Shown here piece after piece: positions 32,587 through 41,214 of a stretch of DNA of 42,295 bases. The stretch lies in assembly GCA_027315255.1 (NCBI GenBank), contig DAHUYL010000017.1, positions 1 through 42,295 of the forward strand, in the 5' to 3' direction. Below the pieces are notes generated by a model, which did not search any database, was not told the origin of the DNA, and was given only the letters and a program-made list of their open reading frames with translations. Each line of letters begins with the position of its first letter. Positions within the stretch are counted from its first letter, which is position 1. The position numbers and the translations under genes are program-made. Source of the stretch: Solirubrobacterales bacterium. GTDB lineage: Bacteria; Actinomycetota; Thermoleophilia; Solirubrobacterales; Solirubrobacteraceae.

Positions 32587-32650
32587 CGCTCCGGCGGCCG
32601 CTCGTAGCGGCGTCGTTGGTTAGCGGCGCGTTGCCGTCCCCGGGCGTCAC

Positions 32651-32656
32651 TAGGAT
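32651..32656 (+). promoter_or_regulatory. -10 element TAGGAT for guaB3 (leaderless)
   Basis: TAGGAT ends 6 nt before the ATG at 32663. The same hexamer precedes glmS. Confidence 0.5.
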
Positions 32657-32662
32657 GGTGTG

Positions 32663-33856
32663 ATGGAAGTCGAAATCGGACGTGGAAAGAAGGCCCGGCG
32701 GGCCTATGGATTTGACGACATCGCGATCGTGCCGTCGAGGCGGACGCGTGATCCCGATGACGTCGACATCAGCTGGACGCTCGGGCCGTATCGGTTCGAG
32801 CTTCCCCTGCTGGCGGCGGCACTGGATGGGGTGGTGTCGCCCGACACGGCGGGAATCATCGGCAAGCTCGGCGGCCTGGCCGTGCTCAACCTGGAGGGGA
32901 TCTTCTGCCGCTACGAGGATGCCGACGCGCAGCTCGAGCGGATCTCGACCTTCTCGAAGGACATCGCCACGCGCGAGATGCAGGACATCTATCGGGAGCC
33001 GGTCAAGCCCGAGCTGATCGCCCAGCGGATCCAGGAGATCAAGAAGCAGGGAGTCGTGGCGGCCGCCTCGCTGACTCCGCAGAAGGTGCGCAGGTACTAC
33101 GAGGTCGCACTCGACGCAGGGTTGGACATCCTCGTGATCCAGGGCACGGTCGTCTCGGCCGAGCATGTCTCGCTCGACGAGACGCGCCCGCCGCTGAACC
33201 TGAAGGAGTTCATCCGCAGCCTCGACATCCCCGTCGTCGTCGGCGGTTGCGCCTCGTATCACACGGGACTGCACCTGATGCGGACCGGTGCCGCCGGCGT
33301 GCTCGTCGGCGTCGGTCCGGGGGCGATCTGCACGACTCGCGGCGTCCTCGGGATCGGCGTGCCGCAGGCGACGGCGATCGCCGACGTCGCGGCCGCCCGC
33401 TCGCAGCACATGCTCGAGACCGGCGAGTACGTGAAGGTGATCGCCGACGGCGGCATGCGCAACGGTGGCGACATCGCCAAGGCCGTCGCGTGCGGGGCCG
33501 ATGCGGTGATGCTCGGCTCGGCGCTGGCGCGGGCCTACGAGGCGCCCGGCCGCGGCTACAACTGGGGGATGGCCACGTTCCACCCGACGCTGCCGCGCGG
33601 CACGCGCGTGGCGACCACCCCGAACGGAACGCTCGAGGAGATCGTCAAGGGTCCGGCGCGTGAGAACGACGGCACCTTCAACCTGATGGGCGGGCTGCGC
33701 ACGTCGATGGCAACCTGCGGCTACCGGGACATCGCGGAGTTCAACCGCGCGGAGCTGATGGTGGCGCCGGCGCTGCAGACCGAGGGCAAGCACCTCCAAC
33801 GCGAGCAGGGCGTCGGAATGGGCGCGAAGGCTGCGGCGGTAGGTGTCCCCGACTAG
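32663..33856 (+). CDS. guaB3: GuaB3-family IMP dehydrogenase-related protein
   Basis: 397 residues, a TIM-barrel enzyme without the two CBS domains of classical IMPDH. The catalytic loop is [18 protein letters not shown] with Cys223; [20 protein letters not shown] and [19 protein letters not shown] complete the phosphate and flap regions. GuaB3 is common in actinobacteria; biochemical work on related proteins suggests GMP reductase activity in some. The ATG at 32663 is preferred over the GTG just before it, as it fits the leaderless spacing. guaA follows about 55 nt downstream. Confidence 0.92.
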   Translation: MEVEIGRGKKARRAYGFDDIAIVPSRRTRDPDDVDISWTLGPYRFELPLLAAALDGVVSPDTAGIIGKLGGLAVLNLEGIFCRYEDADAQLERISTFSKDIATREMQDIYREPVKPELIAQRIQEIKKQGVVAAASLTPQKVRRYYEVALDAGLDILVIQGTVVSAEHVSLDETRPPLNLKEFIRSLDIPVVVGGCASYHTGLHLMRTGAAGVLVGVGPGAICTTRGVLGIGVPQATAIADVAAARSQHMLETGEYVKVIADGGMRNGGDIAKAVACGADAVMLGSALARAYEAPGRGYNWGMATFHPTLPRGTRVATTPNGTLEEIVKGPARENDGTFNLMGGLRTSMATCGYRDIAEFNRAELMVAPALQTEGKHLQREQGVGMGAKAAAVGVPD

Positions 33857-33911
33857 CCACACGGCGGTCATGGCCGCCCGGAGCAAGGAGGCGAGCGCCG
33901 GCGCCGCGATC

Positions 33912-35471
33912 ATGTCTGCAACACGCCCGCCAAGCGTCACCGACAGCGTCGTAGTCCTCGACTACGGCGGTCAGTACTCGCAGCTGATCGCCCGGCGGGT
34001 GCGCGAGTGCGGCGTCTTCTCGACGCTGCTGCCGCACCACGCCGGCCCCGAGAACGTGGCAGCGCTGGACCCACGGGGGCTGATCCTGTCGGGGGGCCCG
34101 GCGTCGGTGTACGCCGACGGTGCGCCGCGGCTCGACCCGCGGCTGCTCGAGCTGGGCATCCCCGTGCTCGGGATCTGCTACGGGATGCAGCTGCTCGCAC
34201 GCGAGCTCGGCGGGCGCGTCGACGGCGCCGAGGTCGGAGAGTTCGGCCGCTCGCAGCTGACCGTCAGTTCGAGCGGCCGGCTGCTGGCCGGAACGCCCTC
34301 CGAGCAGGCGTGCTGGATGTCGCACCGCGACACGGTGTTCGAGCCGCCGCCCGGGTTCGCCGCGCTGGCGGCATCGACGTCCTCGCCGGTCGCTGCCTTC
34401 GAGTCGCTCGAGCGCGGGATCTACGGCATCCAGTTCCACCCGGAGGTCGTCCACACGCCGTACGGCCAGCAGGTGCTGCGCAACTTCCTGCTCGACGTGT
34501 GCGGCTGCGCGGGGGACTGGAGCGCGCGCTCGGTGATCGACGAGCAGATCGACCGGATCCGGACGCAGGTCGGCGATGGCCGGGCGATCTGCGGGCTGTC
34601 GGGCGGAGTCGACTCGAGCGTCGCGGCGCTGCTGGTCCACCGGGCGATCGGCGAGAAGCTGACGTGCGTGTTCGTCGACCACGGGCTGATGCGGAAGAAC
34701 GAGGGCGAGCAGGTCATCTCCGCGTTCCGCGACCACTTCCACGTTCCGCTCGTCCCGGTCGACGCGGAGGCGCGCTTCCTCGCGCGGCTGCGCGGCGTCA
34801 CCGACCCCGAGGAGAAGCGCAAGCGGATCGGCGCCGAGTTCATCCGCGTGTTCGAGGAGGAGGCGGCCAAGCTCGACGACGTCAGGTTCCTCGTGCAGGG
34901 GACGCTGTACTCCGACGTGATCGAGTCCGGTGGCGGCACCGGCACGGCCACGATCAAGTCCCACCACAACGTCGGGGGGCTGCCGGAGGACCTGGAGTTC
35001 GAGCTGGTGGAGCCGCTGCGGACCCTGTTCAAGGACGAGGTCCGCGCCGTCGGCGCCGAGCTCGGACTGCCGGAGCGACTGGTCTGGCGCCAGCCGTTCC
35101 CCGGCCCCGGCCTGGCGATCCGGATCGTCGGCGGCGAGGCGACGCGCGAGCGGCTCGACATCGTCCGCGAGGCGGACGCGATCCTCCAGGACGAGATCCG
35201 CAAGGCCGGGCTCTATCGCGACCTGTGGCAGTCGTTCTGCGTGCTCCCCGACATCCGCACGGTCGGGGTGCAGGGCGACCAGCGGACCTATGGCAACGTG
35301 ATCGTGATCCGTGCGGTCACGAGCGACGACGCGATGACCGCCGACTGGGCGCGGCTCCCATACGACCTGCTGGAGCGAATCGCCGGCCGCATGATCAACG
35401 AGATCAGGCCGGTCGGGAGGGTCGTGCTCGACATCACGAGCAAGCCGCCGGGCACGATCGAGTGGGAGTAG
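33912..35471 (+). CDS. guaA: GMP synthase (glutamine-hydrolysing)
   Basis: Makes GMP from XMP. The amidotransferase domain has [10 protein letters not shown] (Cys89) and QFHPEVVHT, the synthetase domain the P-loop [11 protein letters not shown]. The C-terminal dimerisation part has [12 protein letters not shown] and ends KPPGTIEWE, as usual. From this ATG it is 519 residues, the normal size, and begins 13 residues before [12 protein letters not shown]. Earlier in-frame starts at 33843 and 33870 exist; AAGGAGG lies about 20 nt before the chosen ATG, too far to be decisive. It is probably cotranscribed with guaB3. Confidence 0.93.
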   Translation: MSATRPPSVTDSVVVLDYGGQYSQLIARRVRECGVFSTLLPHHAGPENVAALDPRGLILSGGPASVYADGAPRLDPRLLELGIPVLGICYGMQLLARELGGRVDGAEVGEFGRSQLTVSSSGRLLAGTPSEQACWMSHRDTVFEPPPGFAALAASTSSPVAAFESLERGIYGIQFHPEVVHTPYGQQVLRNFLLDVCGCAGDWSARSVIDEQIDRIRTQVGDGRAICGLSGGVDSSVAALLVHRAIGEKLTCVFVDHGLMRKNEGEQVISAFRDHFHVPLVPVDAEARFLARLRGVTDPEEKRKRIGAEFIRVFEEEAAKLDDVRFLVQGTLYSDVIESGGGTGTATIKSHHNVGGLPEDLEFELVEPLRTLFKDEVRAVGAELGLPERLVWRQPFPGPGLAIRIVGGEATRERLDIVREADAILQDEIRKAGLYRDLWQSFCVLPDIRTVGVQGDQRTYGNVIVIRAVTSDDAMTADWARLPYDLLERIAGRMINEIRPVGRVVLDITSKPPGTIEWE

Positions 35472-35485
35472 GCGCGGCTCGCGCC
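35471..35485. terminator. Small GC hairpin after guaA
   Basis: GGCGCG (35471-35476) pairs with CGCGCC (35480-35485) around a 3-nt loop, starting on the last base of the guaA stop. The facing Nudix gene ends at 35509. No U-tract. Confidence 0.3.
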
Positions 35486-35508
35486 GCGACACCGCACGCT
35501 GCGTCCGA

Positions 35509-35970
35509 TCAGCGCCCGTTCGCGCCGACGTCGAGGATCGTCCGGACGTGCGGCGCCAGGTCGCCTGGCAGCTCCGTCCGGGGGAACCAGCGGACGGCCG
35601 CCAGCTCGCCCCGGTCGATTGCGATCGCCGGCGCTCGCAGCTCGGCTCCGAACAGGTGAAGCGTGTCGCGCCGGCGGTCGACGGTGACGCGAAGCTGCCC
35701 GAGCGCGGCCCAAGCCACCTCGACCAGCCCGAGCTCCTCGTGCATCTCGCGCCCGGCGGCGGCGAGCGGCGATTCCTGGCGCTCGATCCGGCCGCCCGGG
35801 AGATCCCAGCGGTGCCTGCCGTATGTGTGGCGGACCAGCAGCACCTTGTCGCCGTCGGTGATCACGCACTTGACTCCCTCGATCTGGGGCCGGCTGATCA
35901 TCCACACGACGCGCAGGACGCGGAAGCCCCAGCGATACACGATGCGGCGGGCGGGGACCGGAAGCTTCAC
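35509..35970 (-). CDS. Nudix hydrolase
   Basis: 153 residues. The Nudix box is complete: [20 protein letters not shown] followed by ELGL, with the metal-binding Glu residues in REMHEEL. Before it stands [16 protein letters not shown]. The N-terminal 25 residues are basic and hydrophobic ([18 protein letters not shown]), perhaps a membrane-associated helix. The GTG at 35970 is chosen for TAGCCT 7 nt upstream. Substrate unknown; relatives hydrolyse nucleoside diphosphate derivatives. Confidence 0.87.
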   Translation of the reverse strand: MKLPVPARRIVYRWGFRVLRVVWMISRPQIEGVKCVITDGDKVLLVRHTYGRHRWDLPGGRIERQESPLAAAGREMHEELGLVEVAWAALGQLRVTVDRRRDTLHLFGAELRAPAIAIDRGELAAVRWFPRTELPGDLAPHVRTILDVGANGR

Positions 35971-35977
35971 GGCCCTG

Positions 35978-35983
35978 AGGCTA
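35978..35983 (-). promoter_or_regulatory. -10 element TAGCCT for the Nudix gene (leaderless)
   Basis: On the minus strand TAGCCT ends 7 nt before the GTG at 35970. Confidence 0.45.
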
Positions 35984-36022
35984 GTGAGCCCGCCGTCGTG
36001 AGCCCGAACGGTCGCGCGAGCT

Positions 36023-36045
36023 TTGTGCCGCGCTGCGCGGCACAA
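36023..36045. repeat. Perfect 10-bp hairpin between divergent Nudix and rplM promoters
   Basis: TTGTGCCGCG (36023-36032), a CTG loop, then the exact reverse complement (36036-36045). It is upstream of both genes, so it is not their terminator. Confidence 0.5.
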
Positions 36046-36121
36046 CCTCGCCGGCGACCATCGCCCATGCGGCGCCCGGCCGCCTACGGCGCGTCGCCTG
36101 CACGATCCGGCGCCGAGTGGC

Positions 36122-36127
36122 TATCAT
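36122..36127 (+). promoter_or_regulatory. -10 element TATCAT for rplM-rpsI
   Basis: TATCAT is followed by a leader of about 32 nt before the ATG, so the transcript would begin at about 36133-36135, right at the hairpin below. Confidence 0.5.
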
Positions 36128-36134
36128 CGCCGCA

Positions 36135-36155
36135 GGCCGCGGGATTCCCGCGGCC
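36135..36155 (+). promoter_or_regulatory. 9-bp leader hairpin in the rplM 5' UTR
   Basis: GGCCGCGGG (36135-36143), loop ATT, CCCGCGGCC (36147-36155). It would sit at the very 5' end of the mRNA and end 10 nt before the ATG, over the place of a ribosome binding site; none other is seen. It could be a control element for L13/S9 synthesis or a stabilising 5' stem. Confidence 0.45.
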
Positions 36156-36165
36156 CACGCGTGCC

Positions 36166-36600
36166 ATGAAGACATACGTAGCCACCCCGAAAGACCGCGA
36201 GCGCAACTGGCTGCTCGTCGACGCCAACGGCCAAACGCTCGGCCGGCTGGCGACCCAGATCGCCGACGCGCTGCGCGGCAAGCGCAAGCCCACCTACACC
36301 CCGCACATCGACACCGGCGACTTCGTGATCGTGGTCAACGCCGAGAAGATCGCGGTGACGGGCAAGAAGCGCGCGGACAAGCGCTACTACCGCCACTCGG
36401 GCTATCCGGGCGGCCTCAAGTCGCGCTCGCTCGCCGAGATGCTCGAGCGGAGGCCCGAGCAGGTCATCCGGATCGCGGTCAAGGGCATGCTCCCCCGCAA
36501 CCGGCTGGCCCGCAAGCAGCTCACCAAGCTCAAGGTGTACGCGGGGCCGGATCATCCGCACGCTGCCCAGCAACCCTCTTTGATGGAGATCTCGTCGTGA
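36166..36600 (+). CDS. rplM: 50S ribosomal protein L13
   Basis: 144 residues, the standard length. The start [20 protein letters not shown], the middle [20 protein letters not shown] and the L13 signature around [20 protein letters not shown] are complete. It is a large-subunit protein that acts early in assembly. The rpsI start overlaps its stop (GTGA), the conserved rplM-rpsI pair. Its leader holds a hairpin. Confidence 0.97.
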   Translation: MKTYVATPKDRERNWLLVDANGQTLGRLATQIADALRGKRKPTYTPHIDTGDFVIVVNAEKIAVTGKKRADKRYYRHSGYPGGLKSRSLAEMLERRPEQVIRIAVKGMLPRNRLARKQLTKLKVYAGPDHPHAAQQPSLMEISS

Positions 36601-37514
36601 CCGACTCATCCTCTGACGATTCCAAGCGTGGTTCCGAGGAGTCCTCGGCTGAAGTCTCTTCAGAGGAGACAACTGCCTCGATCTCCTCTGAAGAGACTCC
36701 AGCCGCGGACTCTGGGATGACCGCGTCCGAGGAGGAGGCCGGGGCCGCCGAATCCTCGGAGGAGGCTGACGCGGCGACCGACGAGGAGGGTCCCGCGGAA
36801 CCTCTCGCCGAGGATTCGCCGGCTGAGGAGCCTTTGGCGGCTGAGGAGCCTGCCCCCGCTGAGGAGCCTGTGGCGGCTGAGCCGCCCGCTGCCGCCCCGG
36901 TGGAGGCGGTCGAGTACATCGAGGAGGACGAGACCCCGCGCGTCAAGCCCGCGATCCCGGGTGCGGACCTGATCCCCGACATCGTCACCGACGACGACCA
37001 GTTCCTCGACGCCGAGGCGCGTGCCGCGGCCGAGGCGGAGGCCGAGGAGGCCGCCCGCCGCGCCGCGCAGGACGAGCCCGACTCAGAGCCCCAGCCGATC
37101 GCCGACGCGGCGATCGACCTGGCCGCCGGCGCTCGCTACAAGGCCACCGGCAAGCGCAAGACGGCCGTCGCCCGCGTGATCCTCAAGCCTGGGACCGGCA
37201 CGTACGCGGTCAACGGCAAGGGGCTCGACGAGTTCTTCCCGCGCGAGACGCTGCAGCGCGTGATCCGCCAGCCGCTCGAGGCAGTCGGCTACGAGTCGCG
37301 GATGGACGTCGTCGTGCGGGTGCACGGCGGTGGCGTCTCCTCGCAGGCGGGTGCGCTGCGCCACGGGATCTCGCGGGCGCTGCTCGAGGCCGACCCGAAC
37401 CTCCGCGGCGAGCTGAAGCGGCGCGGCTTCCTGACGCGGGACCCGCGCGTCAAGGAGCGCAAGAAGGCCGGGCTCAAGAAGGCGCGCAAGCGTCCGCAGT
37501 TCTCGAAGCGCTGA
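36597..37514 (+). CDS. rpsI: 30S ribosomal protein S9 with a long acidic N-terminal extension
   Basis: 305 residues, where S9 is usually about 130 and mycobacterial S9 about 150. The core starts near residue 180 ([20 protein letters not shown]) and is complete to the C-terminal [10 protein letters not shown], which reaches the P-site tRNA. Residues 1-178 are Glu, Ala, Ser and Pro-rich, with about 54 Asp/Glu and 7 Lys/Arg, and contain SSEET twice and several AEEP units, so probably disordered. The first 60 codons use many T/A third positions (TCT, ACT, GAA) unlike the neighbours. There is no good in-frame start close to the core, and the GTG overlaps the rplM stop as in other genomes, so the extension seems to be translated. 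It could be cleaved after synthesis. Confidence 0.93.
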   Translation: MTDSSSDDSKRGSEESSAEVSSEETTASISSEETPAADSGMTASEEEAGAAESSEEADAATDEEGPAEPLAEDSPAEEPLAAEEPAPAEEPVAAEPPAAAPVEAVEYIEEDETPRVKPAIPGADLIPDIVTDDDQFLDAEARAAAEAEAEEAARRAAQDEPDSEPQPIADAAIDLAAGARYKATGKRKTAVARVILKPGTGTYAVNGKGLDEFFPRETLQRVIRQPLEAVGYESRMDVVVRVHGGGVSSQAGALRHGISRALLEADPNLRGELKRRGFLTRDPRVKERKKAGLKKARKRPQFSKR

Positions 37515-37551
37515 GCCCGCGCCCGCTCGGCACGACACCGCCCGCCAGGCA

Positions 37552-38880
37552 ATGACTCGCCAGCTGTTCGGAACCGACGGGGTTCGCGGTCGCGCGGGCG
37601 ATTTCCTCACCGCCGAGCTGGCGATGCGGCTGGCCGGCGCGGCGGTCGCGCTCGCCCCCGAGGAGCATCCGCAGGTGCTGATCGTCCGCGACACGCGCGA
37701 GTCCGGGGAGATGCTCGAGGCGGCGATCGCCGCAGGGGTCGCGGCAGCCGGCGGCGATGCGCTGCTCGCCGGGGTCCTGCCGACGCCCGCCGCGCCGCTG
37801 CTCGTGCGTCGCGGAGGGCTCTCGCTGGCGGCGGTCATCTCCGCCTCGCACAACCCGTACGAGGACAACGGGATCAAGCTGTTCGGCGCCGACGGCTTCA
37901 AGCTCGGCGACGACGACGAGCACGCGATCGAAGCGCAACTGGACGCGCCGGCGCACAATCCGGCGCGGCCAGGCCGGGTCCGCCGGCTGAGCGGCGCGCT
38001 CGAGGACTACCTGAGCGAGCTGCACGCCCGCTTCGCCGGACTCGAGCTCACCGGACGCCGGATCCTGCTCGACTGCGCCAATGGGGCCACGTACCGCGCC
38101 GCGCCCGAGCTCTTCCGCCGGCTCGGCGCCGAGGTCGACGTGCTCGCGGACGAGCCCGACGGGCGCAACATCAACGACGGCTGCGGCTCGACCCACCTCG
38201 GGCAGATCCAGGCACGGATGGCGGAGGGTCGCCACGATCTGGGGTTCGCGTTCGATGGCGACGGGGATCGGGTGCTGGCGCTCGACGCCGCCGGCTCGAT
38301 CGTCGACGGCGACGAGCTGGTCGCGCTGGCCGCGCTGCACCTGCGTGACCGCGGCCTGCTCGACGGCGGCGGCGTGGCCGTCACGGTGATGACCAACTAC
38401 GGCTTCCACGTGGCGATGGGCGAGGCGGGCATCGAGGTCGCGACGACCGCCGTCGGCGACCGCTACGTGCTCGACGAGCTCCGGCGCCGCGGCTGGGCGC
38501 TCGGCGGGGAGCAATCGGGCCACATCATCAACCTCGCCGTCGGCCCCTCGGGCGACGGGATCGCGTCGGCGCTGCTGACGCTCGAGGCGCTCGGCGACCG
38601 CGACCTGCGCGAGCGCGGCGCGATGCACAAGCTGCCGCAGCGGCTCGTCAACATCCGCGCCCGGGAACGGGCCGGGCTGCTCGCCGCGCTCGAGCGGGCG
38701 GCGGTCAGGGACGCGATCGCCACCGCCGCCGACGGCCTCCGCGGCCGTGGCCGGGTGCTGGTCCGCCCGTCCGGGACGGAGCCGCTGATCCGCGTGATGG
38801 TCGAGGCGCCGAGCGAGCAGGAGACCGACGAGGTCTGCGCCGCGCTGACATTGGCGGTGGAGCAGGCGCTCGCAGGCTGA
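37552..38880 (+). CDS. glmM: Phosphoglucosamine mutase
   Basis: Interconverts glucosamine 6-phosphate and glucosamine 1-phosphate for UDP-GlcNAc. The phosphoserine loop is SASHNPYEDNGIK (Ser near residue 99), the metal loop DGDGDR, the sugar loop GGEQSGH and the phosphate-binding RPSGTEPLIRVM. 442 residues, normal. The ATG starts directly at the conserved QLFGTDGVRG. It lies 37 nt after rpsI and 52 nt before glmS. Confidence 0.96.
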   Translation: MTRQLFGTDGVRGRAGDFLTAELAMRLAGAAVALAPEEHPQVLIVRDTRESGEMLEAAIAAGVAAAGGDALLAGVLPTPAAPLLVRRGGLSLAAVISASHNPYEDNGIKLFGADGFKLGDDDEHAIEAQLDAPAHNPARPGRVRRLSGALEDYLSELHARFAGLELTGRRILLDCANGATYRAAPELFRRLGAEVDVLADEPDGRNINDGCGSTHLGQIQARMAEGRHDLGFAFDGDGDRVLALDAAGSIVDGDELVALAALHLRDRGLLDGGGVAVTVMTNYGFHVAMGEAGIEVATTAVGDRYVLDELRRRGWALGGEQSGHIINLAVGPSGDGIASALLTLEALGDRDLRERGAMHKLPQRLVNIRARERAGLLAALERAAVRDAIATAADGLRGRGRVLVRPSGTEPLIRVMVEAPSEQETDEVCAALTLAVEQALAG

Positions 38881-38917
38881 GCGGCCGTGGGCGGGCCGGG
38901 TAGGCCGGGCGGGCCAC

Positions 38918-38923
38918 TAGGAT
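38918..38923 (+). promoter_or_regulatory. -10 element TAGGAT for glmS (leaderless)
   Basis: TAGGAT ends 9 nt before the ATG at 38933. Confidence 0.5.
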
Positions 38924-38932
38924 TCGTGTGCC

Positions 38933-40849
38933 ATGTGCGGCATCATCGGTTACGTCGGACACAGGGAGGCACGGCCGCTGCTGCTCGCCGGGCTCGAGAA
39001 GCTCGAGTACCGCGGCTACGACAGCGCGGGCATCTCCGTGCTGCGCGAGGGCCGGATCGATGCCGTCCGTGCCGTCGGCAACCTGGCCGCTCTGCGCCGC
39101 GCGCTGGCTGCCAGAGATGAGCGGCTGGGCCCGGTCGAGCCAGGCGCCGCGACCGTCGCGCTGGCCGAGCCGCCAGCCGTCGCCACCGGGATCGGCCACA
39201 CCCGCTGGGCGACCCACGGCCGCGTCACCGAGGCCAACGCGCATCCGCACTTCGACACCGCCGACCGCGTGCACGTGGTCGTCAACGGGATCGTCGAGAA
39301 CTACGTCGCGCTGAAATCGCGGCTGTCCGACATCGGCGCCGAGTTCACCTCGGAGACCGACGCAGAGGTGATCGCCCATCTGATCGCCCACCACCTCGCG
39401 CAGGGAAGCCTCGTCGAGGCGGTCAGCGCGGCCTACGCGGAGCTGCGGGGACATTACGCGTTCGTCGCGATGTCGGCCGACGAGCCCGGCGTGCTCGTCG
39501 GCGCTCGCAAGGAGTGCCCGCTCGTCGTCGGGCGGGGCGACGGGGAGCAGTTCATCGGCTCGGCGATCCCCGCCTTCCTGCGCGAGACGCGGCTGGTCCA
39601 GTACGTCTCCGACGACGAGATCGTCGTGCTGCGACCGGGGGAGGTCGAGTTCAGGACCAGCGACGGCGAGCGACTCGAGCGTGCGGTCGACGAGATCGAC
39701 TGGGACGCCGAGATGGCCGAGAAGCAGGGCTACGAGACATTCATGTTGAAGGAGATCCACGAGCAGGCGGATGCGGTCGCCGACACGCTCGGCGAGCGTG
39801 CCGCCCGGCCGGACGGGATCGACCTCGGTGATGTGTCGCCTGCGAGCGCGGCCGCCGGCGCGCGCGCGATCGACGACGAGCTGCTGCGCTCGGTCCGGCG
39901 GATCGTGATCGTGGCGTGCGGGACGTCCTACCACGCCGGGCTGCTCGGCCGGTACGCGATCGAGGAGTGGGGGAGGGTGCCGGTCGAGGTCGACATCGCC
40001 TCTGAATACCGGTACCGCAACCCGCTGGTGGGGCCCGGCGATCTCGTGATCGGGATCTCGCAGTCGGGCGAGACGGCCGACACGCTGGCCGCCGTGCGGA
40101 TCGCGCGCGATCGGGGCGCGGCCGTGCTCGCGGTGACGAACATCATGGGCTCGCAGCTGACACGTGATGCCGACGGCGTCCTCTACACGCGCGCCGGGCT
40201 CGAGATCGGCGTCGCGGCGACGAAGACGTTCGTCAGCCAGGTCGTCGCGATGTACCTGCTGGCGCTGCGGCTGGCCGAGCTGCGCGACGCCGTGCCGCGC
40301 GAGCGGCTGGTCGAGCTGGTCGGGGAGGTGAAGGCGCTGCCGCACCTGATCACCGAGCTGCTGGCCGGAACGGGCGACGAGCTCGAACGCGTCGCCGGCA
40401 CCCTCTACAGCGCCGACTTCTTCCTCTACATCGGCCGTCACGCGGGTTTGCCGGCGGCGCTCGAGGGCGCGCTCAAGCTGAAGGAGATCTCCTATATCGC
40501 GACCGACGCGTACGCGGCCGGCGAGATGAAGCACGGCCCGATCGCGCTGCTCGACGAAAGCACGCCGGTGGTCGTCGTGGCGACCGAGTCGCCCGTACTC
40601 GAGAAGCTCGTCTCGAACATCCAGGAGGTCCGCGCCCGCGGCGCGCGGGTGATCGCGATCGCGACCGACGGCGACGCGGACATCGACACCCACGCCGACG
40701 AGGTGATCCGCGTCCCGCGCACCGACCCGATGCTGGCGCCACTGCTCGCGGTGATCCCGCTGCAGCTGCTCGCCTACCACATCGCCCGCCGGCGCGGGCT
40801 GAACGTCGACCAGCCGCGGAACCTCGCCAAGACGGTGACGGTCGAGTGA
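38933..40849 (+). CDS. glmS: Glutamine-fructose-6-phosphate aminotransferase (isomerising)
   Basis: First step of amino-sugar synthesis. The N-terminal nucleophile is Cys2 (MCGIIGYVG), which fixes the start. The glutaminase domain covers about 1-235 (GHTRWATHG, NGIVENY), followed by two SIS domains (GTSYHAGLLG, ISQSGETADTL, ATKTFVSQV, GRHAGLPAALEGALKLKEIS), and the end DQPRNLAKTVTVE is canonical. 638 residues is about 20-30 more than usual, from an insert near residues 50-80 (AARDERLGPVEPGAATVALA). A leaderless promoter precedes it, and no glmS ribozyme is present, as expected in this lineage. Confidence 0.97.
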   Translation: MCGIIGYVGHREARPLLLAGLEKLEYRGYDSAGISVLREGRIDAVRAVGNLAALRRALAARDERLGPVEPGAATVALAEPPAVATGIGHTRWATHGRVTEANAHPHFDTADRVHVVVNGIVENYVALKSRLSDIGAEFTSETDAEVIAHLIAHHLAQGSLVEAVSAAYAELRGHYAFVAMSADEPGVLVGARKECPLVVGRGDGEQFIGSAIPAFLRETRLVQYVSDDEIVVLRPGEVEFRTSDGERLERAVDEIDWDAEMAEKQGYETFMLKEIHEQADAVADTLGERAARPDGIDLGDVSPASAAAGARAIDDELLRSVRRIVIVACGTSYHAGLLGRYAIEEWGRVPVEVDIASEYRYRNPLVGPGDLVIGISQSGETADTLAAVRIARDRGAAVLAVTNIMGSQLTRDADGVLYTRAGLEIGVAATKTFVSQVVAMYLLALRLAELRDAVPRERLVELVGEVKALPHLITELLAGTGDELERVAGTLYSADFFLYIGRHAGLPAALEGALKLKEISYIATDAYAAGEMKHGPIALLDESTPVVVVATESPVLEKLVSNIQEVRARGARVIAIATDGDADIDTHADEVIRVPRTDPMLAPLLAVIPLQLLAYHIARRRGLNVDQPRNLAKTVTVE

Positions 40850-41214
40850 GGCCGGCGCCAGCTCGCGTCGGGCTCGACCTGCTCGAGATCGGCCGGCTCG
40901 AACGCGCGCTCGCGCGCCACCCGGCGCTCGCCGAGCGGCTGTTCACCGACGCCGAGCGTGCCTACGCGGCCGCCCGCGCGCGCCCGGGCCAGCACCTCGC
41001 GGCCCGCTTCTGCGCCAAGGAGGCGGTTGCCAAGGCACTCGCGCTGAGCGGCTGGAGCTTTCGCGAAGTCGAGGTCGTGAACGACGACGACGGCGTCCCG
41101 TCGGTGCGGCTGCACGGATCCGCGGCCGCGCGCGCGGCCGAGCTCGGCGCGCGGGTCGAGGTCTCGCTCACGCACACCCGCGAGAGCGCCGGGGCGGTCG
41201 CGATCCTCGTATGA
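40846..41214 (+). CDS. acpS: Holo-[acyl-carrier-protein] synthase
   Basis: Transfers phosphopantetheine from CoA to the acyl carrier protein. Asp10 in GLDLLEIGRLERAL and Glu in RFCAKEAVAKAL are the magnesium ligands, FTDAERAY the linking helix, and the end has VSLTHTRESAGAVAIL. 122 residues, normal. The GTG overlaps the glmS stop by 4 nt and its own stop overlaps the next ATG, so glmS-acpS-nnr are translationally coupled. Confidence 0.95.
   Translation: MRPAPARVGLDLLEIGRLERALARHPALAERLFTDAERAYAAARARPGQHLAARFCAKEAVAKALALSGWSFREVEVVNDDDGVPSVRLHGSAAARAAELGARVEVSLTHTRESAGAVAILV

Noticed and set aside
38881-38932. glmS ribozyme or riboswitch before glmS
   Set aside because: Only 52 nt separate glmM and glmS and a leaderless promoter is present, leaving no room for a ribozyme.
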